This document shows, piece by piece, positions 56,331-64,000 of a DNA stretch of 64,000 nt. Origin of the DNA: Oleiagrimonas citrea (lineage in GTDB: Bacteria > Pseudomonadota > Gammaproteobacteria > Xanthomonadales > Rhodanobacteraceae). The position numbers were made by a program, and so were the translations under genes. The stretch covers positions 186,001-250,000 of the forward strand of contig NZ_JAAZQD010000004.1 in the NCBI RefSeq assembly GCF_012395255.1, in the 5' to 3' direction. The notes under the pieces are model-generated. The model searched no databases. It had not been told where the DNA came from and worked only from the letters and a program-made list of their open reading frames with translations. Numbering within the stretch: position 1 is the first letter of the stretch; each line of letters starts with the position of its first letter.

Positions 56331-57455
56331 TTAGGGACGGTCCGGACCGAAGTATTTCTTCAGGCGCTGGTTCCAGTCCGGTGCGTTGATTCGCTGCAGC
56401 AGCGAGGTGTCGATCTGCTCGCGCAGCGGGCTGTTGTCCGGCAGGGCGAACGCGTAGTCCTGTCGCTCCAGACGCAGCGGCAATACGCGCAGGCCGCTGA
56501 ATTGCTGGTTGATCTGCCAGCGCAGCAGCGGTGCGTCGTAGACCACCGCATCGACCTTTCCGGCAGCGAGGCGTTCCAGTGCATCGTCCAACGAGTCGGC
56601 ATGCACGAAGCTGTCCTGGTTGCGTTGCAGCCATTGCCCGCTGGTGCTGCCGGCGATGCTGGCCACGCGGACATGGCTCAGGTCATCGGCGGTGCGGATG
56701 CGGTTGCTGAGTTGGCCCACGGTCAGTGCGCTGGTGATCGAGGCGGTGAAGAAGGACACCACCATCAGGGCCGCCAGCATCCACACCATGCCGAGCAGGC
56801 GGCCGGGCACCGTACGCGGCGCGGTGTCGCCGTAGCCGACGGTAGTCATGGTCACCATGGCCCACCAGAAACCGGAAAAAATGCCTTGGGCGCGCGTGCC
56901 GCCGAACTGTTCCGGGTTGTGCTTGTGCTCCAGGCTCCAGACCAGGAGGCCGACGGCGAGCAGCAGCACGATCAGGGTGCCGATGACGCTGAGGAAGGCC
57001 GGCGACACCAGTGCCTGTGCCACCGCCAGCCAGCCCGATCCGCTCTGGTTGCGCACGGCGACGCCGAGGCCGGAGCTGGTGATCGGGTGGGCGAAGTCCA
57101 TGCGCTGCTCGCGCTGTGCCGTCGCGGTGATTGCGCCCAGACCGACGTCGACCTGGTGGCTCTGCACAGCATTGAGCAGACCTTCCAGGTCGTAGGACTT
57201 GTATTGGAATTTCCAGCCGTGGTCGGCGGCGACTTCTTCCCACAGGTCGATGGCCAGACCGCGATAGTGGTCGCCGTCCCGGATCACGAAGGGCGGCGCG
57301 ACCTTCACGCCGACGGTCAGCTTCCGCGCCGGCGCGACGGCAGTGGCAGCGCGGGCGGGTGCACTTGCGGCGGGTGCGTTCTGTGCGAACGCGAGGGGGG
57401 TGAGCAACAGCGTGCAAAGACAAAGCAGGATCGTGCGCGGCGTACGCATGGTCAT
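56331..57455 (-). CDS. Prokaryotic glutamate-receptor-like potassium channel (GluR0 type)
   Basis: 374 aa. Signal peptide 1-24. A solute-binding domain (SBP_bac_3; lobe 1 about 45-145, lobe 2 about 245-360) is split by a channel unit: M1 (about 154-174), pore helix and filter TVGYGDT (205-211), M2 (about 216-240). This is the layout of GluR0, the ancestor-like relative of neuronal ionotropic glutamate receptors, with K+ selectivity predicted from the filter. Likely ligand: an amino acid. It forms a tetramer in the inner membrane. Confidence 0.92.
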   Translation of the reverse strand: MTMRTPRTILLCLCTLLLTPLAFAQNAPAASAPARAATAVAPARKLTVGVKVAPPFVIRDGDHYRGLAIDLWEEVAADHGWKFQYKSYDLEGLLNAVQSHQVDVGLGAITATAQREQRMDFAHPITSSGLGVAVRNQSGSGWLAVAQALVSPAFLSVIGTLIVLLLAVGLLVWSLEHKHNPEQFGGTRAQGIFSGFWWAMVTMTTVGYGDTAPRTVPGRLLGMVWMLAALMVVSFFTASITSALTVGQLSNRIRTADDLSHVRVASIAGSTSGQWLQRNQDSFVHADSLDDALERLAAGKVDAVVYDAPLLRWQINQQFSGLRVLPLRLERQDYAFALPDNSPLREQIDTSLLQRINAPDWNQRLKKYFGPDRP

Positions 57456-57615
57456 CCGGGACTCCCAGTGTCGATATCCAGCGCATCGCGCACGCGATGC
57501 GCTGGCCCAGCTTAGCGCGATGTGCGACCGGCTTCAGGGCATCGGGAGGTGGCGGATGGCATGGCGATGCGCATCCACGAGTTGCGCTACGCCAGCTAGC
57601 CGGCGCAGCGCGAGT

Positions 57616-58602
57616 TCAGGCCGCCAGTGCTGCGTCGTCGGCGAGACGGGCGAAGTAGTCGCGGGTCAGGCGCAGCTGCTCGGCGGCGGATTCGGCACGG
57701 TTGACCACGGCGCGAAAGGCCGCGTTCTCGGGACGGTCCTTGGCGTACCAGCCCAGATGCTTGCGGGCGATGCGCACGCCCTGGTGTTCACCGTAGAAAG
57801 CGTGCAGGTGTTCGAGGTGTTCGCACAGGATCGCGCAGACTTCGTCCGGCGTTGGCTCGGGAAGCTTTTCGCCGGTGGCCAGATAGTGTGCGATCTCGCG
57901 GAAGATCCACGGTCGGCCTTGTGCACCGCGTCCGACCATCACGGCGTCCGCGCCGGTGACGTCGAGCACGTGCCGGGCGCGTTCCGGCGAGGTGACGTCG
58001 CCATTGGCGAATAGTGGAATCGAGATGGCCCGCTTCACCGCGGCGATGGTCTCGTATTCGGCCTCGCCCTGGTACTTGTCGGCGCGGGTGCGGCCGTGCA
58101 CGGCCAGCGCGGCGATGCCGGCGTCCTCGGCGATACGGGCGATGGTCAGCGCATTCTTGTTCTCGCGGTTCCAGCCGGTGCGGATCTTCAGCGTCACCGG
58201 CACGTCGACTGCCTCGACCACGGCGCGACAGATGCGCGCGACCAGCGGCTCGTCCTGCAGCAGCGCGGAGCCGGACCACACGTTGCACACCTTCTTCGCC
58301 GGGCAACCCATGTTGATGTCGATGATCTGCGCGCCATGATCGACGTTGAAGCGCGCGGCTTCGGCCAGCATGTGCGGGTCGTAGCCGGCGATCTGCACGG
58401 CGATGGGGTCGGGTTCGCCGTCGTGATCCATGCGCTTGCGCGACTTGGTGGTGTGCCACAGGCGCGGGTCGGCAGTGGTCATCTCGGACACGGCCAGACC
58501 GGCCCCCATGCGCTTGCACAGGAGCCGGAACGGCTTGTCGGTGACGCCGGCCATCGGGGCCAGCACCACCGGCGGGTCGATGACGTGGGGACCGATGCGC
58601 AT
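57616..58602 (-). CDS. dusB: tRNA-dihydrouridine synthase B
   Basis: 328 aa from the ATG at 58602. FMN-dependent reduction of uridines in the tRNA D-loop. Segments: APMAGVTDKPFR, EMTTADPRL, DINMGCPAKKVCNVWSGSAL with the catalytic Cys, KIRTGWNRENKN, VHGRTR and GRGAQGRPWIF. In many gammaproteobacteria dusB precedes fis in an operon; here the gene ends and no fis follows within the next 1.2 kb. Confidence 0.96.
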   Translation of the reverse strand: MRIGPHVIDPPVVLAPMAGVTDKPFRLLCKRMGAGLAVSEMTTADPRLWHTTKSRKRMDHDGEPDPIAVQIAGYDPHMLAEAARFNVDHGAQIIDINMGCPAKKVCNVWSGSALLQDEPLVARICRAVVEAVDVPVTLKIRTGWNRENKNALTIARIAEDAGIAALAVHGRTRADKYQGEAEYETIAAVKRAISIPLFANGDVTSPERARHVLDVTGADAVMVGRGAQGRPWIFREIAHYLATGEKLPEPTPDEVCAILCEHLEHLHAFYGEHQGVRIARKHLGWYAKDRPENAAFRAVVNRAESAAEQLRLTRDYFARLADDAALAA

Positions 58603-58762
58603 GGCGCGTATTGTACGGCAGTCGGCGACACCCGGCTCGGCGCTCAGCCCCACCGTGGAGCGACGAACGCCCGACCGGCGTCACGCATGCATGGATGCCT
58701 GGTCCGATGTCGGCATCGCCCGGGCGTGCCGGGCAAGGTGACCGTGCACGACGTGGGGCGAC

Positions 58763-59824
58763 TCAGCCCGCCGCACGCGCTCTGGCTCGAAGCTTGCGTC
58801 GCGTCCACCAGAACAGGAAGCCGGTGACCACGAAGAACGGCGGCAGCAGACCCGCCAGGGCGGCCAGCACTTCCCACCACGTGCCACCGATGCGACCGGC
58901 GTGCAGGTCATGCACGACGCGCATCACGCTGCGCCCACCGCGGTTGCGCGGGCGGACCTGCAACCGAGCCGGCTGTGTCGAGGCGGCGTCGACCTGCAGC
59001 GTGATTCGGCCCTTGCCGGGTTGCGTGGCGCGCACGTCGACATTGGAGCGGCCGCGTGCGGGCACGCTGACCATCGACAGCGTGGCGTCCGGCGCCGCCG
59101 CTCGCGCGCGCTCAAGCACCGAGGCCCAGTCGATGGCGACCTGTGCCGTCGACGGTACCGGCGCGCGTTTCGCGGGCGTCGCGGTTTGCGGCGTGCGGGG
59201 ACGTTCGCCGCGGAACGTCAGCCAGGTGCCCGTCACCGTGAGGGTGAGCATCAGCGGCAGGGCGATCACGCCGATGCTGCGGTGCCAGCTGACCCAGCGC
59301 CGCGTCGGCGGTTGCGTGTACGGACGCAGGCTCTGGCGGACATGGCCCTTGCGCGGCCACCAAAGCACGATGCCCGACAGCAGCAGGAACAGCGCGGAGA
59401 AGCCCAGGATGCGCACCAGCAGATTTCCTGTCGATCCGGCCAGCAGGCGCGCATGGAAACGGTGCAGCAGACCGATCGCATCGTTGCTGCGCTGGCGCGT
59501 CAGGAGCACCTTGTCGCCCTGCGGGTCGACGTAGATGTGTGTGCCGTCGGTGGTCGTCAGCTTCCAGTAGGGCGCATCGGCCGAGGGCAGGTCGATCGCA
59601 CGCAGACCGGTGCGCTGTGCGCCGCCGGCGGTCAGCTTGTCGAGGATGCGCGCCTGCTGAGCCGTGTCGGGCAGGTGTGCGCCGTGCGCCTGTAGTTGTG
59701 GATACAGCCATGCCTGCAGCGGGTGCTCGTAGATTATGGCAGTGCCGGACAGGGCGATCAGGGAGAAGACCAGTCCGACGCTGAGGCCGAACCACAAGTG
59801 CAGGCGTCGCAGCCAGTGGCGCAT
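58763..59824 (-). CDS. PepSY-associated transmembrane protein
   Basis: 353 aa. Four membrane helices: about 12-32, 131-155, 186-208 and 320-340. Periplasmic loops carry PepSY-like regions. HxxLHLWFG-type start (RRLHLWFGLSVG) and the HRSIG and VHDLHAGRIGG segments, with His placed in helices, fit the iron-uptake-associated PepSY_TM (PiuB-like) family, some of which are thought to reduce ferric siderophores at the membrane. No TonB receptor gene is adjacent. Confidence 0.9.
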   Translation of the reverse strand: MRHWLRRLHLWFGLSVGLVFSLIALSGTAIIYEHPLQAWLYPQLQAHGAHLPDTAQQARILDKLTAGGAQRTGLRAIDLPSADAPYWKLTTTDGTHIYVDPQGDKVLLTRQRSNDAIGLLHRFHARLLAGSTGNLLVRILGFSALFLLLSGIVLWWPRKGHVRQSLRPYTQPPTRRWVSWHRSIGVIALPLMLTLTVTGTWLTFRGERPRTPQTATPAKRAPVPSTAQVAIDWASVLERARAAAPDATLSMVSVPARGRSNVDVRATQPGKGRITLQVDAASTQPARLQVRPRNRGGRSVMRVVHDLHAGRIGGTWWEVLAALAGLLPPFFVVTGFLFWWTRRKLRARARAAG

Positions 59825-59975
59825 GAGAGGGGTTTCCAGGGGAAAGGCGGGATATTATTGAGAGGCATTGTTACTCGTAAAGTTCGCGCATAGACCTGAT
59901 CTAGAAGCTTCGTTGCTGGTTGTCTTCATGAGACGGCTGCCCAGCGCGCGCACCCACGCCAGAGACGTTGGCCGA

Positions 59976-60596
59976 TCATCGGGAAACGACGGCGCCCCTG
60001 CGTGTCCCGGGAGGGTGGTCCGCGGCCAGCTTGGCGATGAACCGGGGCATGTGCGGGTCACTCCGGGCGAAAGGCACTTGGTCGAAGACGAACCAGCGGG
60101 CTGCCAGAAATTCACCCTCGTCGAAGACGATGGGTTGGGTCCGCTCGGCGTGGACCACGTACCAGAGCGACACGTCGACGTGGCCGGCGGTGAGGCCGAC
60201 GGTCGTCGTGCAGGTGACCATCAACGGCGCTGCGATGGGATGACCGGGGGCGAGGCCCAGTTCTTCCTTGAGTTCACGTGCCACGGTCTGTCTAGGGTGC
60301 TCGCCGGGTTCGACGTGACCACCCGTCGGCAGCCAGCGCTGCGCGTTCCGGTGATCGACCAGCAGGATGTGCCCGTCATCGACGACGGCGAAGTAGGCGA
60401 CCAGATGCTTGGGCGGCGTGGCCGGCTTGGCGAGGCGGCATAGCTCGGCACCGGATTCGACCCACGCCAACGCGTCGGTCAAGTGATCGTTCTCCATCGC
60501 GTCCAACGGCCGGATCGACCGCAACTCGGCACGGATGGACGCCCGCATCGTGGCGTAAACGGGGAAAAGGTCCGGGGCTGCGGAGTTGGTGTTCAC
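59976..60596 (-). CDS. Nudix hydrolase
   Basis: 206 aa if the GTG at 60596 is used; an ATG at about 60548 is an alternative, and longer frames overlap the kinase gene. The Nudix box G-x5-E-x7-RE-x2-EE-x-G is complete (GGHVEPGEHP then RELKEELGL). An N-terminal helical extension of about 50 residues precedes it. Substrate not evident; a nucleoside-diphosphate derivative would fit the kinase and nucleoside symporter genes upstream. Confidence 0.88.
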   Translation of the reverse strand: MNTNSAAPDLFPVYATMRASIRAELRSIRPLDAMENDHLTDALAWVESGAELCRLAKPATPPKHLVAYFAVVDDGHILLVDHRNAQRWLPTGGHVEPGEHPRQTVARELKEELGLAPGHPIAAPLMVTCTTTVGLTAGHVDVSLWYVVHAERTQPIVFDEGEFLAARWFVFDQVPFARSDPHMPRFIAKLAADHPPGTRRGAVVSR

Positions 60597-60645
60597 CGTG
60601 CGCAGCGCTTCGCGTGTTCGGGAACGGTCAGGGTCGTGCAGATCT

Positions 60646-61611
60646 TCAACGGAACCGCGCGGCGACTTCGTCCCGTCGCGGCATGGCGACGGCGGCGCCG
60701 GCGCGTTCCGTGGACATGGCGGCGACACGGCCTGCCTGGCGCACGGCATCGGCGAAGCGCGCGCTATCCGTGCTGGCGAGACCAGCGGCCAGCGCGCCGC
60801 AGAAGGCGTCACCGGCGCCGGTGGTGTCGACCGGCGTCACAGTCTCGGCCGCGACGCGATAGCAGTCGGCCTCGTCGCCGCGGCGGGCGGCGCCATGCGA
60901 GACGAAGCTGCCATGGCGACCGAGGGTGACGACGACACTGCCGTTGCATAGCCGGCGGCACAGCGCGTGCAGGCGTTCGTCGTCGAGGCTGGCGACATCG
61001 TCGGTAGCGACCTCGGCGTCGAGGAAACGGGCGCAGAGTTGCGCGAATTCGCTTTCGTTGGGCGTCAGCACGTCGACCAGACCGAGCAGACCGGCATCGA
61101 GATCGGGATGCACCGGCGCGGGATTGAGCACGCAGGTGAGGTTGTGTTCGCCACCGAGTTCCAGCGCTGCGCGCGTCGCGTCGAGGTTGTTCTCCAGCTG
61201 CACCAGCAGTACGCGTGCATCGGCGAACCGAGTCGACTGCGCGCGCAGGAAATCCGGATCGAGCCGTTCATTGGCGGCCAGGTCGACGATGATCTGGTTC
61301 TGCCCGCTGGCCTCGACCAGGATCGCGGCGGTGCCGGTCGGCACGTCCTCGCGCACTTGCCAGCAGCCCATCAGGCCTTCGCGCTCGGCCAGCGCGGCGG
61401 CGCCTTCACCCAGCGCATCCTTGCCGCGCGCGCCGATGAAGACCGTCGCCACGTCCTGGCGCGCGCAGGCCACGGCCTGGTTGAACCCCTTGCCGCCCGG
61501 ACCGGTACGGAAGCCGCTGCCGCGCCGGGTCTCGCCGGGCTGCGGGAAACGGTCCACCTGCCAGACGTGATCCTGGTTGTAGCTGCCGACGACGATGACC
61601 TGCGTTGCCAT
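60646..61611 (-). CDS. Ribokinase-like PfkB-family sugar/nucleoside kinase
   Basis: 321 aa. N-terminal VVGSYNQDHVW and the GGKGFNQA glycine-rich motif, then the C-terminal DTTGAGDAFCGAL with the catalytic Asp. This resembles ribokinase, but the SYNQDHVW start and NQDxVW substrate pocket differ from the typical SxNxD, so a nucleoside such as adenosine or inosine is also possible. The adjoining NupG-like symporter gene favours nucleosides or their ribose. Confidence 0.9.
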   Translation of the reverse strand: MATQVIVVGSYNQDHVWQVDRFPQPGETRRGSGFRTGPGGKGFNQAVACARQDVATVFIGARGKDALGEGAAALAEREGLMGCWQVREDVPTGTAAILVEASGQNQIIVDLAANERLDPDFLRAQSTRFADARVLLVQLENNLDATRAALELGGEHNLTCVLNPAPVHPDLDAGLLGLVDVLTPNESEFAQLCARFLDAEVATDDVASLDDERLHALCRRLCNGSVVVTLGRHGSFVSHGAARRGDEADCYRVAAETVTPVDTTGAGDAFCGALAAGLASTDSARFADAVRQAGRVAAMSTERAGAAVAMPRRDEVAARFR

Positions 61612-61617
61612 GGCGGA

Positions 61618-62973
61618 TCAGGCCTCGCTGGCGGCCTGCTTCGGCAGGCGGTTCTCGTCGCGCACGTGCTTGTGCTTGAACAGGGGAATGAACAGCAGCG
61701 CCATGATCAGCGCGTAGCCGGCAAAGGCCATCCAGATGCCCGGCCAGTCCTTGCACACGGCGACGGCGTCGTTGCAGGTGTGGTCGGTGAAGAAGGTGTC
61801 GATGGCCCAGCCTGCGATCAGGCTGCCGAGCACCGCGCCGACGCCGTTGGTCATGAACATGAACAGGCCCTGCGCGCTGGCGCGGATCTTCGGGTCGGCC
61901 TGGCTCTCGACGAACAGTGAGCCGGAGATGTTGAAGAAGTCGAACGCCATGCCGTAGATGATGCACGACAGCACGATCATCCACAGGCCGCCGCCCGGAT
62001 TGCCCAGCCCGAACAGGCCGAAGCGCAGCACCCAGGCCAGCATGCTCATAGTCATCACCGCCTTGATGCCGAAGCGCTTGAGGAAGAACGGGATGGTCAG
62101 GATGAACGCGGTTTCCGAGAACTGCGAGATCGAGATGATGATCGCCGGATGCGCCACCGCCAGACGCGTGGCCAGCTCGGAGAACGAGTGCCAGTTCAGC
62201 GAGGCGAAGAAGGTGTGCCAGTCCAGTGGCGCCATGTCCTTGTACGGCGCGAGCTTGTTGAAGTCGTGCAGGAAGGTGTCGCCGTAGGCGTTGGTCAGCT
62301 GCAGCGCCGCGCCAAGCAGCATGGCGAAGATCAGGAACACCGCCATGTTCTTGTTCTTGAACAGCACGAACGAGGTCAGGCCCAGGCGGTCGGCCAGCGA
62401 CACGCTCTGCGCGGCATTCAGCTTGGGCGGGCACTTGGGCAGGGTGAACGCGTACAGGCCCAGCAGCAGCGAGGCGGCCGCGGCGATGCGGAACTGCAGC
62501 GGCGAGGTCTCGAAGTGCATCAGGCTCACCGTCCAGGTCGCGGCGATGAAGCCGATGGTGCCCCACACGCGGATTGGCGGAAACGTCTTCACTACATCGT
62601 GGCCTTCGCTCTTGAGCGCGTTGTACGCCACCGTGATGGAGAGCGAGATGGTCGGCATGTAGAAGACCATGTTCAGCAGCATCACCCAGAACATCAGTTC
62701 GGGGTCGTGCACGAACGGCACGCAGAACAGCACCACGGCACCGAGAATCTGCAGGATGCCGTACAGGCGTTCGGCGTTGATCCACTTGTCGGCGATGATG
62801 CCGGCGATGGAGGGCATGAACAGCGAGGCGATGCCCATGGTCGAGAAGATCGCGCCGAAGCTCGTGCCCGACCAGTGTCGCGTCTGGAACCACCATGCGC
62901 CGATGGTCAGCAGCCATGCTCCCCAGATGTAGAACTGCAGGAAGTTCATGACGGTCAGGCGAAACTTGAGCAT
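61618..62973 (-). CDS. MFS nucleoside:proton symporter (NupG/XapB-like)
   Basis: 451 aa from the ATG at 62973, with GGGGGA 9 nt upstream. Twelve membrane helices are evident. The N-terminal FLQFYIWGAWLLTIGAW and the FFNISGSLFVE segments are hallmarks of the nucleoside:H+ symporter subfamily. The kinase gene begins 6 nt downstream, so the two form an uptake-and-phosphorylation unit. Confidence 0.92.
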   Translation of the reverse strand: MLKFRLTVMNFLQFYIWGAWLLTIGAWWFQTRHWSGTSFGAIFSTMGIASLFMPSIAGIIADKWINAERLYGILQILGAVVLFCVPFVHDPELMFWVMLLNMVFYMPTISLSITVAYNALKSEGHDVVKTFPPIRVWGTIGFIAATWTVSLMHFETSPLQFRIAAAASLLLGLYAFTLPKCPPKLNAAQSVSLADRLGLTSFVLFKNKNMAVFLIFAMLLGAALQLTNAYGDTFLHDFNKLAPYKDMAPLDWHTFFASLNWHSFSELATRLAVAHPAIIISISQFSETAFILTIPFFLKRFGIKAVMTMSMLAWVLRFGLFGLGNPGGGLWMIVLSCIIYGMAFDFFNISGSLFVESQADPKIRASAQGLFMFMTNGVGAVLGSLIAGWAIDTFFTDHTCNDAVAVCKDWPGIWMAFAGYALIMALLFIPLFKHKHVRDENRLPKQAASEA

Positions 62974-63075
62974 GGTGGGCGTCCCCCGCATAGCGGCCTC
63001 GGGAACCGCCCCATGGCCATCAAACCTTCGCAGAGTAGAGGAATGTCCGCGAAAACGGCAAGCTGCGGGCCTGCG

Positions 63076-63687
63076 TCAGGCCAAGGCGTCGGCGACGCGC
63101 TGGCGCAGCACCGGCAGCAGTTCTTCCGCGAACCAGGGGTTGCGCTTGAGCCAGCGGTTGTTGCGCGGACTGGGATGCGGCAGCGGCAGGCGATCGTGTT
63201 CGAGGTGGGTGCGCCAGTCCTGCACGGTGGCCGTGAGGTTGGTGCCGCGTGTGTCGCCGAGCAGGGCGGCCTGTGCGTACTGACCGATGATCAGGGTCAG
63301 ACGCACCGCGCCGAGCAGCGGCAGCACGCGGGGGTGCCAGGTCGGCGCGCATTCCGGGCGCGGCGGCAGATCGCCGCCGGAGCCGGTACCGGGATAGCAG
63401 AAGCCCATCGGCACGATGGCGATGCGATTCGGGTTGTAAAAGGTGTCGCGGTCGACGCCGAGCCAATCGCGCAGGCGCTCGCCACTGGGATCGTCGAACG
63501 GTACGCCGCTCTCGTGCACGCGCCGTCCGGGCGCCTGACCGACGATCAGCAGGCGTGCGTCCGCTGCCGCTTGAAGTACGGGGCGCGGACCTATCGGCAA
63601 ATGCGCGGCGCACAGGCGGCAGCCGCGAATCTCTTGCAGCAATGCCTCGAAGGAGGGCGAAGCAGGTTTTTGCAGGTCTTCGGCCAT
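63076..63687 (-). CDS. Uracil-DNA glycosylase-family protein
   Basis: 203 aa from the ATG at 63687 (MAEDLQK). Segments: LLIVGQAPGRRVHESGVPFDDPSGERLRDWL (motif 1 with the catalytic-loop region), VPMGFCYPG and the HPSPRNNRWLKRNPWF motif 2. It has only the Cys pair CRLC, so the [4Fe-4S] cluster of the UdgA type may be absent. The family acts on deaminated bases in DNA, but this branch has no established substrate. Confidence 0.88.
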   Translation of the reverse strand: MAEDLQKPASPSFEALLQEIRGCRLCAAHLPIGPRPVLQAAADARLLIVGQAPGRRVHESGVPFDDPSGERLRDWLGVDRDTFYNPNRIAIVPMGFCYPGTGSGGDLPPRPECAPTWHPRVLPLLGAVRLTLIIGQYAQAALLGDTRGTNLTATVQDWRTHLEHDRLPLPHPSPRNNRWLKRNPWFAEELLPVLRQRVADALA

Positions 63688-63768
63688 GATTGTTCGAGAA
63701 CGATGCATTTCGGTTCAGCGTACAGCCGATCGAAGCGCAGCGGGGAGGCGCCGATGCAGGTTCGTCCG

Positions 63769-63853
63769 TACCCCATCCCGGCGAAAGCCGGGATCCAGTG
63801 TCTTACGGCTAGCAAACAGACGCTAGGTCACTGCTTTCGCCGGGATGACGGTC
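63769..63853. repeat. REP-like inverted repeat element
   Basis: CCCATCCCGGCGAAAGCCGGGATCC forms a short hairpin, and its start is repeated in inverse orientation about 45 bp on (CTTTCGCCGGGATGACGG). Such CCCGGCGAAAGCCGGGAT units are widespread interspersed repeats in xanthomonads and related proteobacteria. It is intergenic and downstream of the oxidase gene. Confidence 0.7.
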
Positions 63854-63908
63854 CGGTGGGGTTACGGCAGCAGTGCTTTGAGTCTTCAGCCCCGACTCAG
63901 ACTGTGGC

Positions 63909-64000
63909 TTACGGCAGCAGTTTGCCCGGATTCATGATGCCGTCCGGGTCGAAACTGCGCTTGATGCCGCGCATCAGTTCGAGCGTTTCCGCGCCGAGTG
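63909..64000 (-). CDS. FAD-linked oxidase, C-terminal end (cut by window edge)
   Basis: The last 29 codons before a TAA at 63911-63909 read LELMRGIKRSFDPDGIMNPGKLLP, the typical end of FAD-binding oxidases of the GlcD/D-lactate dehydrogenase type (FDP-x-GIMNPGK). The rest lies outside the window, so the substrate is not determined. The motif TTACGGCAGCAG at its stop codon recurs at 63862-63873, just downstream. Confidence 0.8.
   Translation of the reverse strand, partial: LGAETLELMRGIKRSFDPDGIMNPGKLLP

Overview
The window is 64 kb of GC-rich, gene-dense chromosome with no rRNA, tRNA, phage or transposase that I can see. Codon use, an SAH riboswitch on ahcY, a bacterial glutaminyl cyclase of the kind known from Xanthomonas, and tandem ADOP-type permeases point to a gammaproteobacterium of the Xanthomonadaceae/Rhodanobacteraceae group. 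The genus cannot be fixed from this sequence.

Layout. 1-8.5 kb: the start of an alpha-2-macroglobulin gene (cut by the window edge), ahcY under an SAH riboswitch, ppc, a probably frameshifted small membrane gene, a low-GC HEAT-repeat protein, a glutathione transferase and a GIY-YIG protein. 8.6-23.9 kb: one long operon with a perfect sigma-54 promoter only about 1 nt from the first ATG. It encodes a membrane-fusion protein, a possible 67-codon coupling ORF, one MacB/LolD-type ATPase, four tandem ~810-aa duplicated permeases, a 90-aa mini-permease, an NtrC-family activator and a histidine kinase without a periplasmic sensor domain. 24-37.8 kb: housekeeping and envelope genes, including uup, a methyltransferase, glutaminyl cyclase, a Gfo/Idh/MocA oxidoreductase, a lipase-like hydrolase, stomatin/NfeD, an aldo-keto reductase, a PlpD-like patatin autotransporter, a MarR/siderophore-interacting pair and a lytic transglycosylase lipoprotein. 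38.2-43.7 kb: a GntR(YtrA)-ABC ATPase-permease-S9 peptidase operon with a palindromic operator over its promoter.

43.7-51.7 kb holds mostly secreted or membrane proteins of unknown role, including a protein joining a cyanovirin-N-like domain to a C-terminal CXXCH haem motif. At 51.99-53.39 kb is the most interesting locus: a 57-aa precursor peptide followed, after a 13-bp stem-loop, by an MvdC/MvdD-like ATP-grasp ligase. This is a minimal graspetide (omega-ester peptide) cluster, and its core lacks the microviridin motif and instead has three Asp at three-residue spacing after a Ser/Thr-rich stretch. 53.5-64 kb: metK, a GluR0-like glutamate-gated channel, dusB, a PepSY membrane protein, a Nudix/PfkB kinase/nucleoside symporter operon, a uracil-DNA glycosylase-family gene, a REP-like repeat and the end of an FAD-linked oxidase gene.

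The two parts most likely to be biologically new are the graspetide locus and the sigma-54-controlled multi-permease export operon. Functions for both are inferred from sequence alone.
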